From Nitrospira sp. (lineage in GTDB: Bacteria; Nitrospirota; Nitrospiria; Nitrospirales; Nitrospiraceae): 64,000 bases of DNA. The stretch's first letter is position 1; the number at the start of each line of letters is the position of its first letter. Position numbers and translations under genes: made by a program. Of the stretch, positions 32,349 to 44,200 are shown in pieces. Location: assembly GCA_018242685.1 (NCBI GenBank), contig JAFEBM010000024.1:1-64000 (forward strand), read 5' to 3'. The notes under the pieces are model-generated. The model was not told where the DNA came from and did not search any database. It was given only the letters and a program-made list of their open reading frames with translations.

Positions 32349-32438
32349 ATGCCCTTCACCCCGCGCTTCACAATCACCAATGCTCCGGCGAGCCTCAATC
32401 AAGTTCGCCCATTGATTTACTTTCTTGGCACATCCTAA
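32349..32438 (+). pseudogene. N-terminal remnant of another fic-type gene
   Basis: Directly after hsdS, ATG 32349 begins MPFTPRFTITN, the typical start of many Fic-family proteins, but the following residues do not match and the frame stops at 32438. The intact fic gene downstream starts differently, so this is a leftover of a second Fic gene. Confidence 0.5.
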
Positions 32439-32462
32439 AATAACGACCATTCTTATTTTAGG
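32434..32462. promoter_or_regulatory. perfect 10-bp inverted repeat upstream of fic, candidate operator
   Basis: CCTAAAATAA and TTATTTTAGG are exact inverted repeats 9 bases apart, ending 12 bases before the fic ATG at 32475. The Fic protein has a winged-helix C-terminus, so autoregulation is a natural guess. Confidence 0.6.
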
Positions 32463-32474
32463 TTGGTTGTCGCC

Positions 32475-33641
32475 ATGCACAGACGCCCACCTGGAACATA
32501 CGTCGAGGTCGCGACGACCGACGAGCGGTTCAAGGCGTTCGTGCCGGCGCCACTGCCGCCCGAGCCGGCCATCGCCTGGTCGCCTACGCTACGGCGGTGC
32601 TTCGACGATGCGCTGATGGCATTGGGTCGCCTGGATGCGCTCTCTGCGCACCTGCCCAATGCCGCGTTGCTGCTCTATAGCTTCATCCGCAAGGAGGCGG
32701 TGCTGTCCTCGCAGATCGAGGGCACGCAATCCTCGCTTGCGGATCTCTTGCTCTATGAGATCGACGAGCAGCCAGGCGTACCGGTGGAGGATGCGCGTGA
32801 AGTGAGCCGCTGTGTGGCGGCGCTCGAACAGGGACTGAAATCGTTGCGCGGCGGGCTGCCGCTCTCCATGCGGCTGCTGTGCGGCATGCACAAGGTCTTG
32901 ATGTCGCATCCCGGAGGCCGCGGGAAGACGCCTGGGGAGGTGCGACGCTCGCAGGTCTGGATCGGCGGCACGCGGCCGGGGAACGCCGCGTTCGTGCCGC
33001 CCCCGGTCAACGCCTTGGCGGACTGTCTCAAGCTATTCGAACAATTCTTGAACGACGTGCCCGAGCCGACGCCGCCGCTCATCAAGGCGGCGCTCGCGCA
33101 TGTGCAGTTCGAGACCATCCATCCTTTTCTGGATGGAAATGGTCGCCTGGGGCGGCTGCTGATCGTGCTGCAGCTGGTCGCCGATGGTGTGCTGCGCGCC
33201 CCGATGCTCTACCCCAGCCTGTACTTCAAGACGCACCGCGCGTTGTATTACGACCTGCTCAACGCGGTGCGTCTTCACGGAGACTGGGAACGCTGGCTGG
33301 ACTTTTTCGCTGAGGGTGTGCAGGTCAGTGCCTCGCAGGCGACGGGTACGGCGAATGCGCTGCTGGCGCTGGTTAACACCGATCGTGACCGCATCGCAAG
33401 TCTGGGCCGGGCGGTGCCGTCTGCCATCGCCGTGCATCAGGCCATGCAGAAGCAACCGCTGGCGACGTCCGCTGCACTCGTCAAGGCTACGCGGTTGACA
33501 CCTGCAACGGTGAATAAGTCGCTCGCCCATTTGGAGCGTCTCGGTATTGTCGCTGAGTTGACCAACCGGCAGCGTGACCGAGTGTTCAGCTACCGACGCT
33601 ATGTGGACGAACTGACAGCGGAACTGGAGAGCACACCGTGA
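32475..33641 (+). CDS. Fic-domain protein with winged-helix C-terminus
   Basis: A 388-residue Fic protein. The core motif [12 protein letters not shown] (near residue 216) has the catalytic His and the phosphate-binding Asn-Gly-Arg. The inhibitory helix motif SxxxEG is present as SSQIEG (about 78-83), so self-inhibition through Glu82 is expected. The C-terminal 70 residues form a winged helix ([26 protein letters not shown]). Fic enzymes usually attach AMP to target proteins. It starts after the inverted repeat and its stop overlaps the hsdR start by 4 bases. It may regulate the restriction subunit or be a passenger. Confidence 0.88.
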   Translation: MHRRPPGTYVEVATTDERFKAFVPAPLPPEPAIAWSPTLRRCFDDALMALGRLDALSAHLPNAALLLYSFIRKEAVLSSQIEGTQSSLADLLLYEIDEQPGVPVEDAREVSRCVAALEQGLKSLRGGLPLSMRLLCGMHKVLMSHPGGRGKTPGEVRRSQVWIGGTRPGNAAFVPPPVNALADCLKLFEQFLNDVPEPTPPLIKAALAHVQFETIHPFLDGNGRLGRLLIVLQLVADGVLRAPMLYPSLYFKTHRALYYDLLNAVRLHGDWERWLDFFAEGVQVSASQATGTANALLALVNTDRDRIASLGRAVPSAIAVHQAMQKQPLATSAALVKATRLTPATVNKSLAHLERLGIVAELTNRQRDRVFSYRRYVDELTAELESTP

Positions 33642-36600
33642 GCCAGTTCATTTTCCTCCAGCGCGAATGGGCCGCCGTCTTCGAGGCGGCATCGAAGGCT
33701 GAAGCGGCTGTGCATGCCGATCCACGGACTGCCTGCTTCTACGCCCGTCGCACGCTGGAGCTGGCGGTAAGCTGGGCCTACAAGCACGATGCGGCGCTGA
33801 AGCTCCCGTATCAAGATAACCTATCGGCGCTGATCCACGAACCAAGTTTCAAGCTGGTGGCAGGCGAAGCTGTCTTCAGCAAAGCACGGGTGATCTGCAC
33901 GCTCGGTAACCGCGCGGTGCACAGCCATCGTCCTGTGCCGGAGTCGGATGCGCTGGCTGCCGTCCGCGAGCTGTTCCACGTCGCCTACTGGTTCGCCCGC
34001 ACCTACGCCCGTTCCGCGAGACCAGATGCCGGACTCGTATTCGATCCCTCGGCGATTCCCCGGCCTGTGCCAACCACCACGAACACCTCCGAACAGTTGC
34101 AGGCGATGGAGGCGCGTCTGCGCGAGCAGGACGAGAGCCTCGCAGCGCTGCTTGCCGACAAGACTGCGCTGGATGATGAACTGAAGCGCCTCCGTGTCGA
34201 AATTACGAAAGCCAAGCAATCGGCTGCGGCCCAGCCGGACGAGCACGACTACTCCGAAGCTGAAACGCGCGACTACTTCATCGATCTGCTGCTCAAAGAA
34301 GCAGGCTGGCTGCTCGACCAGCCACGTGATCGGGAGTTCGAGGTCAGCGGCATGCCGAACGATCAGGGTAAGGGCTTCGTGGATTATGTGCTGTGGGGTG
34401 ACGATGGCAAGCCGCTGGGGCTGGTGGAGGCCAAACGTACCCGCCGCGATGCGAGAGTTGGGCAACAGCAGGCGAAACTCTATGCAGATTGCTTGGAGCA
34501 GCAGTTTGGCCGACGTCCGGTCATCTTCTACTCGAACGGCTACGAGCACTGGATCTGGGACGATGCTCGCTACCCGCCACGCCAGGTGCAGGGGTTCTAT
34601 AAGAAAGCCGAGCTTGAGTTATTAATCCAGCGTCGTGAGACGCGGCGATTGCTAGGGGAGGCGCCGATAAACTCGACAATCGTCGAGCGCCATTACCAGA
34701 CGCGGGCCATCCGGCGCATGGCCGAGGCATTCGAGCGCGATCACGACCGCAAGGCGCTGCTGGTCATGGCGACCGGCGCCGGCAAGACTCGCACGGTGAT
34801 CGCCCTCTGCGACCTGCTGATGCGCTGCAATTGGGCCAAGCGCGTGCTCTTCCTTGCAGACCGCGTGGCGCTGGTCAATCAAGCTGTCAATGCTTTCAAG
34901 CGCCATTTGCCTGATGCTTCACCCGTGAACTTGGTCACCGAAAAGGACGGCGAGGGGCGCGTCTATGTCTCAACCTATCCGACCATAATGGGGATGATCG
35001 ACGAGACGGCGGATAGCCAGCGGCGTTTCGGCGTGGGACATTTTGATCTCGTGATCATCGACGAGGCGCACCGCTCGGTGTTCCAGAAGTACCGCGCGAT
35101 CTTCGATTACTTCGATTCTTTGCTCGTCGGGTTGACGGCCACGCCGAAGGACGAGGTCGATCGCAACACCTACAGCCTCTTCGATCTCGAAAATGGTGTG
35201 CCGACCGATGCCTACTCGCTGGAGGAGGCAGTACGTGACGGCTTTCTCGTGCAGCCACAGGCTGTTTCGGTTCCGCTCAAGTTCCAGCGCGAGGGCATCA
35301 CGTACGCCGAGCTGTCGGAGGAAGAAAAAGACCAGTGGGACGCGCTTGAGTGGGACGACGATGGCACCGTGCCAAGCCGGGTGGAGTCTGAGGCGGTGAA
35401 CAAGTGGCTCTTCAACAAGGACACGGTAGACAAAGTGTTGGAACACCTGATGACGCGCGGGCTCAAGGTTGCCGGTGGCGACAGGTTGGGCAAGACGATC
35501 ATCTTCGCCAAGAATCAGCAACATGCGGACTTCATCGCCGAACGCTTTAATGCCAACTATCCGCACTACAAGGGTGAGTTTGCACGGGTCATCACCTTCA
35601 AGACCGAGTATGCACAGAGCCTGATCGATAATTTCTCGAACAAGGACAAGGCGCCGCACATCGCGATCTCGGTCGACATGCTCGATACGGGTATCGACGT
35701 GCCGGAGGTTCTGAATCTGGTCTTCTTCAAACTGGTGCGGTCGAAGACGAAGTTCTGGCAGATGGTCGGGCGTGGTACGAGACTTTGTCCCGACTTGCTC
35801 GGGCCAGGGCAACACAAGGAGTTTTTCTATCTTTTCGACTACTGCCGAAATCTCGAGTACTTCAGTCAGGACATTCCTGAGACTGAGGGGATGGTGGGCG
35901 CTTCGCTGGGGAAGCGGCTCTTCAATGCACGATTGGAACTTCTTGGAGCACTGGATAGTGCTTCGCACGAAAAGCTGGTGACGGCGGTGAAGGAAGCGTT
36001 GGCGACGTATGGTGGCCCGGCGACGAAGGAGGACATGAGACGATCCGTTGCGGATCTGCTGCAACGGGAAGTTGCCGCTATGAACCTTGACAACTTTGTT
36101 GTGCGGCCGCATCGGCGACTGGTCGAAAAATACGCGAAGCCTGAAGCCTGGGTCGTGCTCGCGAACGAAGCGCTGGCTGAACTTTCACATGAGATAGCGG
36201 GACTGCCCTCTGAACTCGATCCCGAGAATGAAGAAGCGAAACGCTTCGATCTGCTCGCCTTGAGTCTACAACTCGCCTTGCTGCGGGCCGAGCCAGGGTT
36301 TGCACGTTTGCGCGACCGGGTCAGGGAGATCGCTGCGTTACTGGAGGAGAAGAGCGCCATTCCGATGGTCCGCGAGCAGATGGCCCTGATTCAAGATGTG
36401 CAGAGTGATGAGTGGTGGCAGGATGTGACGGTGCCTATGCTGGAAGTGATGCGCCGTCGCTTGCGCGGGTTGGTACAGTTCATCGACAAGCGCCAACGCA
36501 AGCCCGTTTACACGGACTTCGAGGACCTGATGGGAGGCGAGATCGGTATCACCTTGCCCGGCCTCGCTGTGGGTACCGATCAAGCCAAGTTTGTCGCCAA

Positions 36601-37051
36601 AGCGCGAGCGTTCTTAAGACAGCACCTTGATCATGTTGTGGTTGCCAAGCTGCGGATGAATAAGCCGCTGACCTCCTCGGACCTCGCGGAGCTGGAGCTG
36701 TTGTTGGGCAAGAGCGGCACTGGTGAGCCGGACGACATCCGCCGAGCGACAGTCGCATCCAAAGGGCTTGGGCTATTCGTACGGTCTCTGGTTGGGATGG
36801 ATCGGAGTGCTGCCAAGGAAGCATTGGCGGGATTTATCACCGGCAAGACATTCACTGCCAACCAGCTGGAATTCGTCAATCTGATCGTGGATCACCTCAC
36901 GGAGCACGGCGTGATGGAACCGGCTCGACTCTACGAATCACCCTTCACGGATCTTACGCCGTGCGGACCGGAAGGCTTGTTCCAGTCAGCGGAAATGGAT
37001 GAGCTGATCCGAGTTCTTGAAACCGTCCGGGCAACAGCTTCGGCAGCGTGA
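33638..37051 (+). CDS. hsdR: type I restriction endonuclease subunit HsdR
   Basis: A 1,137-residue motor/nuclease subunit. An N-terminal DUF4145-like region (about 1-140) and coiled coil are followed by the nuclease core with [18 protein letters not shown] (Glu-x-Lys near 264), then the SF2 helicase domain: Walker [15 protein letters not shown] (near 380), DEAH box [11 protein letters not shown] (near 475), GLTATP, and motif VI-like [12 protein letters not shown]-terminal EcoEI-type domain completes it. It pumps DNA and cuts it when the site is unmethylated. GTG 33638 overlaps the fic stop. With hsdM interrupted, an active HsdR would be risky, so either the methylase still works or R is inactive. 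Confidence 0.93.
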   Translation: MSQFIFLQREWAAVFEAASKAEAAVHADPRTACFYARRTLELAVSWAYKHDAALKLPYQDNLSALIHEPSFKLVAGEAVFSKARVICTLGNRAVHSHRPVPESDALAAVRELFHVAYWFARTYARSARPDAGLVFDPSAIPRPVPTTTNTSEQLQAMEARLREQDESLAALLADKTALDDELKRLRVEITKAKQSAAAQPDEHDYSEAETRDYFIDLLLKEAGWLLDQPRDREFEVSGMPNDQGKGFVDYVLWGDDGKPLGLVEAKRTRRDARVGQQQAKLYADCLEQQFGRRPVIFYSNGYEHWIWDDARYPPRQVQGFYKKAELELLIQRRETRRLLGEAPINSTIVERHYQTRAIRRMAEAFERDHDRKALLVMATGAGKTRTVIALCDLLMRCNWAKRVLFLADRVALVNQAVNAFKRHLPDASPVNLVTEKDGEGRVYVSTYPTIMGMIDETADSQRRFGVGHFDLVIIDEAHRSVFQKYRAIFDYFDSLLVGLTATPKDEVDRNTYSLFDLENGVPTDAYSLEEAVRDGFLVQPQAVSVPLKFQREGITYAELSEEEKDQWDALEWDDDGTVPSRVESEAVNKWLFNKDTVDKVLEHLMTRGLKVAGGDRLGKTIIFAKNQQHADFIAERFNANYPHYKGEFARVITFKTEYAQSLIDNFSNKDKAPHIAISVDMLDTGIDVPEVLNLVFFKLVRSKTKFWQMVGRGTRLCPDLLGPGQHKEFFYLFDYCRNLEYFSQDIPETEGMVGASLGKRLFNARLELLGALDSASHEKLVTAVKEALATYGGPATKEDMRRSVADLLQREVAAMNLDNFVVRPHRRLVEKYAKPEAWVVLANEALAELSHEIAGLPSELDPENEEAKRFDLLALSLQLALLRAEPGFARLRDRVREIAALLEEKSAIPMVREQMALIQDVQSDEWWQDVTVPMLEVMRRRLRGLVQFIDKRQRKPVYTDFEDLMGGEIGITLPGLAVGTDQAKFVAKARAFLRQHLDHVVVAKLRMNKPLTSSDLAELELLLGKSGTGEPDDIRRATVASKGLGLFVRSLVGMDRSAAKEALAGFITGKTFTANQLEFVNLIVDHLTEHGVMEPARLYESPFTDLTPCGPEGLFQSAEMDELIRVLETVRATASAA

Positions 37052-37145
37052 CCTATCCCCCCCTCTTTCGGCTAGTTACAACTCATCGGCATTTTCGTGC
37101 AGATTCCACCCGGCCAGTTTTGAAGCCGGTTTGACGAGGACTTTC

Positions 37146-37174
37146 TTGACAGCCACCCGACAGCCTCTTAGACT
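37146..37174 (+). promoter_or_regulatory. sigma-70-like promoter upstream of the 37273 gene
   Basis: TTGACA (37146-37151) and TAGACT (37169-37174) are separated by 17 bases. It is oriented toward the gene at 37273 and may start a transcript through to the RTX gene. A weak CCGGC/GCCGG hairpin at 37110-37129 may end the hsdR transcript. Confidence 0.5.
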
Positions 37175-37272
37175 CACGCACCTTTTATATTAGGAACACA
37201 AATGTATCCAGCCGTTCCTATGTTGTCGGCATCCTCTTGATCCTTCACGCGCTACAAAAGGAGTGTGAGCCA

Positions 37273-37590
37273 ATGAGCGAACCTAAAGACACCACGATTG
37301 CGTTGAATGTGCGATTGAAACCTTCCGAATCCTCCGCTCACCCACGTGCAGCGAATTACACCAACGTCAGCGTCGCGCAGGGCATTGCCTATCTGGATTT
37401 CGGCTTCATCGAGCCTTCACTACTGGCTGCCATTGCGAAAGCCGCGAAGAATGGCCAAGCGCCACCGAAAGGCCTGGACGGCCATCTCGTCACCCGCGTC
37501 GCGATGGATGTCGGTTCGCTCGCTCGGTTGCAGCAGCAGATTCAACAGGTGTTGGTGGGGTTGCGCGCGGTGCAGAAGCCAAAAAGGTAG
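37273..37590 (+). CDS. small conserved protein (possible DUF3467-like)
   Basis: A 105-residue soluble protein starting MSEPKDTTIALNVRLKPSE. The order AANYTNVSVAQGIAYLDFGFIEPSLL then HLVTRVAMDVGSLARLQQQIQQVL resembles the small DUF3467 domain (Asp-Phe-Gly strand, then an RVxM strand and a C-terminal helix), but this is by eye only. AAAGGAG lies 10 bases upstream of ATG 37273. It follows a promoter-like sequence and precedes the membrane protein and RTX genes by 80 bases. Function unknown. Confidence 0.6.
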   Translation: MSEPKDTTIALNVRLKPSESSAHPRAANYTNVSVAQGIAYLDFGFIEPSLLAAIAKAAKNGQAPPKGLDGHLVTRVAMDVGSLARLQQQIQQVLVGLRAVQKPKR

Positions 37591-37669
37591 GGGTGCCAAA
37601 GAACACATATAGGATGCGACCGTGTCCATATAGAAACTTTCAGAGGGATGACGCCGGTATCGGCGAAAG

Positions 37670-38221
37670 GTGGCATGGATGTTTGGACTAGCGGTACTTG
37701 TTGCACTCGGCCTGTATATCTATCTGGCAAAGATGGCAGCGCAGTTCATTAGGAAACGTACCGACAGCAAGCTCGCCACGTATGCCACGGTTGCAATCTT
37801 TGTGTTGATCCCAACGTGGGACATTATTCCGGGACGACTCTACCATCGTCATGTCTGTGAGACGGAGGGAGGGGTCAAGATCTCTAAGACGGTCGAGGTC
37901 GACAGCACCTATTTCCTGCCTAATGGACGGCCAGATGAGAAGAAATTACTCGAACGATTCGAATGGCACACGACCACGGATCGCGCCTTCTCGAAAGTGT
38001 TTCACATAACAAAACATCAGGGAGTTCTCCTTGACAAGGAAAATGGAGAGCCGTTGGGTATGGCTACAGATTTTTGGTACTACGGCGGGTGGCTCCACAC
38101 TACGATTCTCATTGAGGCTCCTGCAGACTCCTGTCCTCAGTACCCACACCACACGGTTTCTGGCGACCTGTGGCGTCAAGTCATTCGTCCCAAAATAGAT
38201 ACGCAACTAGGAGGAAAATAG
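37670..38221 (+). CDS. membrane-anchored hypothetical protein upstream of the RTX gene
   Basis: A 183-residue protein with two hydrophobic segments (MFGLAVLVALGLYIYLAKMAAQF and LATYATVAIFVLIPTWDIIPG) followed by a polar domain (about residues 60-183) with cysteines in HVCETEGG and DSCPQYPHH, placing that domain in the periplasm if the disulfide is real. GTG 37670 or ATG 37679 could be the start. Its stop is 1 base from the RTX start and its last codons carry the AGGAGG that serves the RTX gene, so the two are coupled. It might help fold or secrete the RTX protein. No family recognised. Confidence 0.65.
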   Translation: MAWMFGLAVLVALGLYIYLAKMAAQFIRKRTDSKLATYATVAIFVLIPTWDIIPGRLYHRHVCETEGGVKISKTVEVDSTYFLPNGRPDEKKLLERFEWHTTTDRAFSKVFHITKHQGVLLDKENGEPLGMATDFWYYGGWLHTTILIEAPADSCPQYPHHTVSGDLWRQVIRPKIDTQLGGK

Positions 38222-38222
38222 C

Positions 38223-41200
38223 ATGAGCGATCCTATCGGGATTTTGTATGAACATGCTCAACTCTCCGATGCGGCCTATGCCGATCTGACAGTCGGGATG
38301 TCCAGGGGTGAGTGTGAAGACGCCTTGATTGCGAGAGGCTTCGGATCGCTTCAGGCAACCGAGTTTGCGAACCGCTACTCGATTGTCAGCACATATAGCG
38401 ACAGTGCCACCGGCTTTTCGGCGACTTTATTTCAACGGAACGGCACGAACGAGAAGGTTCTCGCGATTCGTGGAACGGATGACATCGTCGATCTTCTCGT
38501 GTCCGACCTTCAACTAGGCCTGCTTGGCATGGCCAATCAATATGAATCCCTCAACGCATTCTATCTGCAACTCGTCACTGAAGGGAAACTACTTTCGACG
38601 GATATGCTGACGGTCACCGGACATTCACTGGGTGGATTCTTAGCGCAAGCATTCACCGTAGATCACCCCATGATCGTCACCCATACCTATACCTATAACG
38701 CGCCAGGCTTTGGTGGGGTTCTGGTCAATCCTTTTGGGTCTCTGAGCATTGCCGGAACGTCCATACCTGACAGCTTGATTACCAACATCATCGCTCAAGG
38801 TCCTTCGTTTGTGTCGAGTCAGGGCCGACAAATTGGAGGACCAGAATATGCGTTTATCGAAACGACACTCAACCCTCTGACGAATCATGGTGTCCGGTCT
38901 TTAGTAGACGCGTTGGCCCTCTACGATCTCGTTGCTCGGATTGATCCCACGGTAGCTGTCTCAAACGTGACCGATATTCTTAACGCCGCTTCTGCAACGG
39001 CTGTGGCTAGCTTGGAGACCGGTCTCGACGCTTTGCGAAGAGTGTTCCAGGGTTCCACGGTGACCGCCACTCCAGGAGGGGATCGCGACGCGTACTACAA
39101 TAATCTTCTCGCCTTCCGAGCGAGCTTTTTGCCCGAATCAGTCACGCCATATCGCATTGTGAGTTTGGTGGGCATTGAACAGACTGCGGCAAATCTCGCG
39201 AAGAACCAATCACCTGAGGGCCTTGCCTATCGGTATGCGCTACACGAACTGAATCCGTTTGCAGTGATCGGCGCGAACTATGCGGCGCACAATGTCGGAG
39301 GTTCGTTAGATCTGTACGATGCCAAAACCGGTACGGGGACAATGACGGCGGTGTATCTGTCGGATCGGGCCGACCTGCTCGCGACGCGTCTTCAGGTCAA
39401 CGTCATCGATGGCGGCACGATCCAAACCGATACCCACTATGTGGATCTGCAGACCGGCTTCGAAGTGGGGAATACATCGTCAACGAACGAAGTGATCTTT
39501 GGCGACGACCGTGTGGGTGATGTGCTCGTCGGCAATGCCGGTGCTGATCATCTCTATGGCCGTGATGGCGCCGATACGATCGAAGGCCATGACGGGAATG
39601 ACTATCTTGAAGGTGGCATGGGCAATGATGTTCGCCTGAGTGGAGGCGTAGGAAATGACATCATTCTCGGCCAGCAGGGCGACGACCAACTCTATGGAGA
39701 CGCCGATAACGATCGGCTCAATGGTGGCCTCGGTGATGATCGGTTGGAAGGAGGGACCGGCTCCGATCAGTACACCTATTTTACAGGCCAAGGGCAAGAT
39801 ACGATCGGCGACTCTGATAAATCAGGGAGCATCCTTTTTGATCGTCAAACCCTGGTCGGTGGTATTCGGCGGCAAGGGACGCCCGCTGATACCTGGATCA
39901 GTCCCGATGGCGCGTTTACCTTTGTAAAATCCGGCACCGATCTGGTCGTCAACGACACGCTCACGATTGAGAATTTCAACTTCACCACCGGCGCTCTCGG
40001 GATCAAACTCGCCGATGCGGGCGATCTCGTCGACAGCGCCGGGCCCACTCTTAACTATACCAACGGCCAGCCGACGGTGAGCTGGGATGGTGATGTGACG
40101 GACAATCAGCCGATCTTTGCCGCCGGCGCCAATCACATCGCCCGCGGCTTCGGCGGGAACGACATTCTGAACTTCGAGGGCAGCAGCGCGACTTTCAACC
40201 ATCAGATCTATGGCGGCGATGGCCACGATGAACTCCACGGAGGCTCGGGCCATGACCGGATCTATGGGGAAGCCGGGTGTGATTTGATGATCGGTGTGGA
40301 AGGTGACGACGTCATGGACGGCGGCGGCGACATCGATCTGATCAAAGGCGGCATCGGTCACGATGTTCTCTCCGGCGGTTTGGGGAACGACGGCTTAGAC
40401 GGCGGTTCCGGAGACGATGTGCTCTTCGGCGGCGATGACAACGACGTGTTGTCGGGCGAATCGATTGCCTTCGGCGCCACCACGACCGGGAACGATTACC
40501 TCGACGGCGAAGCGGGCGACGACTGGGTGCTGGGGCTGCGCGGGGACGATGTGCTCTACGGTGGCACCGGCGCCGACTTTCTGCTCGGCGATCAAGTCAC
40601 AGCCGTCGCGCCCAACTTCGAGCTGACCTATCCCGGACTCGTGACCACGTTGCCGGGTCGAGCTTTCAATAGCGTGACGGGCGGTGCGGACTATCTCGAT
40701 GGCGGTGAGGGAGCCGATTATCTCCAGGGTGATGCGGGCGACGATGTGCTGCTGGGTGGCGAGGGAGTTGATGAACTTTGGGGCGACGATCAACAAACGG
40801 CGGTGCTCGAGGAAGGCGACGACTGGCTCGAAGGCGAAGGCGGTAACGATACGCTGGTCGGCAGTGGCGGAGAAGATGCGCTCTTCGGCGGCGACGGGGA
40901 GGATGTGTTGGTCGGCGACTATGCCAACAATCCCACCCTCGGCTTCGACGACACGCTGGATGGGGGAGCGGGGAATGATGAACTGCAAGGCGGTGGTGGA
41001 GACGATCTCTTAGAAGGCGGGACGGAGAACGATACCCTCTTTGGGAACGACGGGGACGACAGCCTCTATGGCGGGACCGGGGACGACCGGTTGCAGGGCG
41101 GCGATGGTTACGATGTGCTCGTCGGAGAAGAGGGCATCGATACCTTGTTCGGCGAAGGCGGGGACGACCTCCTCTTTGGCGATGACGGGAGAGATACGCT

Positions 41201-44200
41201 GGTCGGAGGAGCTGGATTCGACGAACTCGATGGCGGCGACGGGGATGATCTCCTGGCCAGCGGGGATGATGCTGATGTGCTGTTGGGAGACGCCGGCAAC
41301 GACGAATTACAGGGGGGAAATGGAGCCGATCTGTTGGCAGGCGAGGACGGCGATGATCGGCTGTTCGGTGAGGCCGGGGCGGATGAGCTCTTCGGCGACA
41401 GCGGGGCGGATGTTCTGGTGGGCGGGGTCGATGCCGATGTGTTGATCGGTGGCGCAGGCAACGATCAGCTCCTCGGAGACAGTGGCGACGATCAGCTCTT
41501 TGGGGATGAAGGTGTCGATACCCTGGTCGGGGGAGCCGGCGCGGACATTTTCGAAGGCGGGCAAGGAAACGATTCATTGAGCGGCGACGCAGGAGGGGAC
41601 ACGTACCAATTCGGTCTGGGCGATGGAGCCGATACGATTATTGATTCAGCAAGCGAGGGTAATCGAATAGTGTTCGGCCTCGGTATCACGGCCGATTCGA
41701 TCCGCGTGGGTGCGGGATCAAACGACTCGCTTGTCATGAGAGTCGGTTCAGGTGGCGACTCGCTCTTCCTGGCCAACTTCGGAGCTACGAATATGGCTGG
41801 ACCACACACAATCGACACGTTTCAACTGTTTGATGGGACGATTGTGCCCTACAGCGCTCTCTACGACCGTGGGCTGCAAAGTTTTGGAACCGCAGGGCCC
41901 GACAATCTGGACGGGACAGATAATCGAGATGAGGTATTCGCTGGAGAGGGGAACGATACCGTCTCTGGGTTGGGTGGGGACGATGCCTTGTCTGGAGAGG
42001 AAGGAGACGACGTTCTATTCGGCGGGAGTGGTAATGATGGACTCAACGGTGAAAGTGGGAATGATGTCGTATTTGGAGAAGCTGGCGCTGATCAATTATT
42101 CGCCGGGACCGGCGATGACGTTATGCGGGGTGGCGATGGCGATGATGTGCTGAACGGCGAGGCCGGAAATGACAGCCTCGAAGGCGAGGTGGGTGACGAT
42201 GTGCTGACCGGCGGCATCGGGGACGATCAGCTGTACGGCGGAGGGGGTAGTGATACGTACCGTTTTAATATTGGAGATGGGTTTGATTCCTTATTCGATT
42301 CTGGTCCAGGCAGCGATACCGATACGGTGGTGTTTGGAAGCGGAATCACGTCGAATTCGGTCTCACTCTCCTCACAGTTTGGACAGATCGTGATCAACGT
42401 GGGGGCTGGATCGGATGGGATTCGATTTGGGTCAGTGTTCGATGTCTTTGGTTCACAGACGATCGAGCAACTTCAATTTGTGGACGGGACGTCGATCACC
42501 TACGAGGACCTCGTCGCCCGTGGCTTTACCATCGACGGCACCGAGTTCGACGATGTCCTCATCGGGACCAACCTTGCGGATCGCTTCCAAGGCGGGCTCG
42601 GCAATGACCGAGTTGAAGGTGGAGAAGGGAACGATTCCTACTTTTTCAATGTCGGCGACGGGATCGACACGATCGTCGATTCTGCATCAGCCGAAGCAGG
42701 CAACGAGGTTGCCTTCGGTGTCGGCATCACGTCAACCGATCTCCGCCTTGATCTCGCTCCCGATCAATCCGATATCAATCAGCGCGATTTGCTGATTCGT
42801 GTCGGGACGAACGGCGATGCGATTCAGCTTGATCTGGTTGAGCGTGAGAATGTGTTGGGTCCGCGCAGCGTGGAGTTGTTCCGGTTCGCTGATGGCAGCA
42901 CGATGACCTACGATCAACTTCTTGCGCAAGGATTTGATCTAACTGGGACCGACGACGATGACCAGATCACCGGCACAAACGCGATGGATCGGATTGTTGC
43001 CGGCGCCGGGGCCGATGTCTTGCGAGGGGGATTGGGCGATGACCAGCTCGATGGCGGGTTGGGTACTGACCGGTTGATCGGTGGACGGGGCAACGACACG
43101 TATCTCTTTGGCCCAGGGGCCGGTCAGGACACGATTGTAGAATTTCAGGGCAGCTTAGATGTGATTCGTATGGCAACCGGAGTGGCTTCCTCAGATGTTG
43201 TCGTGACTCGTAATAACAATGACCTTATCCTGAGTCTCAGCGGGGGCGCCGACCGACTGACCCTGTCTCTCTACTTCCTCGCCCCTCCGTTTCAGACCGA
43301 GCTGGTGCAATTTGCCGACGGCATGGTTTGGGATCAAGAGTTCATCAATAACCTCGTCCAACCCACTATCACGGGAACAGAGGGACCGGATTCCCTCGTT
43401 GGCACGAGTGGTGATGATCGTTTGGTCGGCCTCGCCGGTGACGATCAACTGACCGGGTTGTCGGGTCACGATTTGTTAGATGGAGGTACCGGGGCAGATC
43501 AACTGACGGGCGGAGTCGGCAACGATACTTACGTCATTGATTCAGCCGGAGATGTCATCACCGAGAATCAGAATGAAGGTATCGATACAGCGCTGTCAGC
43601 CGTCAGCTATCAGCTGTCCGCCAATGTGGAAAATCTCACGCTGACAGGGATGGCCGCTATCAATAGTATCGGCAATGAGATGAACAACGTGCTGACCGGG
43701 AACAGCGCCACTAATGTCCTCACAGGCGGGGTAGGTGACGACACCTACGTGGTCGGCGCAGGCGATACGGTGGTAGAGCTGGACGGAGAAGGAATAGACA
43801 CAGTGCTCAGTGATAGGACCTATGCTCTAGGGCCCGCCGTTGAAAATCTCACCTTAATCGGGAATCAAATCATCAATGGAGTCGGAAACGACCTGGACAA
43901 TCGGCTGCGTGGTAACGGTGCGCCGAATATATTGAGCGGACGCCTGGGCGACGACACCTATCGCGTTGGAGCTGGTGACACCGTCGTGGAGTTGCCTGAC
44001 GAAGGGACGGACACGATTGAAGCGACGGATTCGTGCCAGTTGGGAGCCAACCTGGAAAATCTTACGCTCCTCGACGGAGGAATAATCATCGGTGTGGATG
44101 GAATTCGTCTCACGGGCAATGAGCTGAACAATGTGCTGACTGGGAATCGCTCGTCCAATATTTTGGATGGAGGGAAGGGCGCCGATGTGCTGGCTGGTGG

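Noticed and set aside
40666-41577. Long opposite-strand arginine/proline-rich frames in the RTX gene
   Set aside because: They are antisense shadows of the GGxGxD repeats with skewed composition and no ribosome sites.
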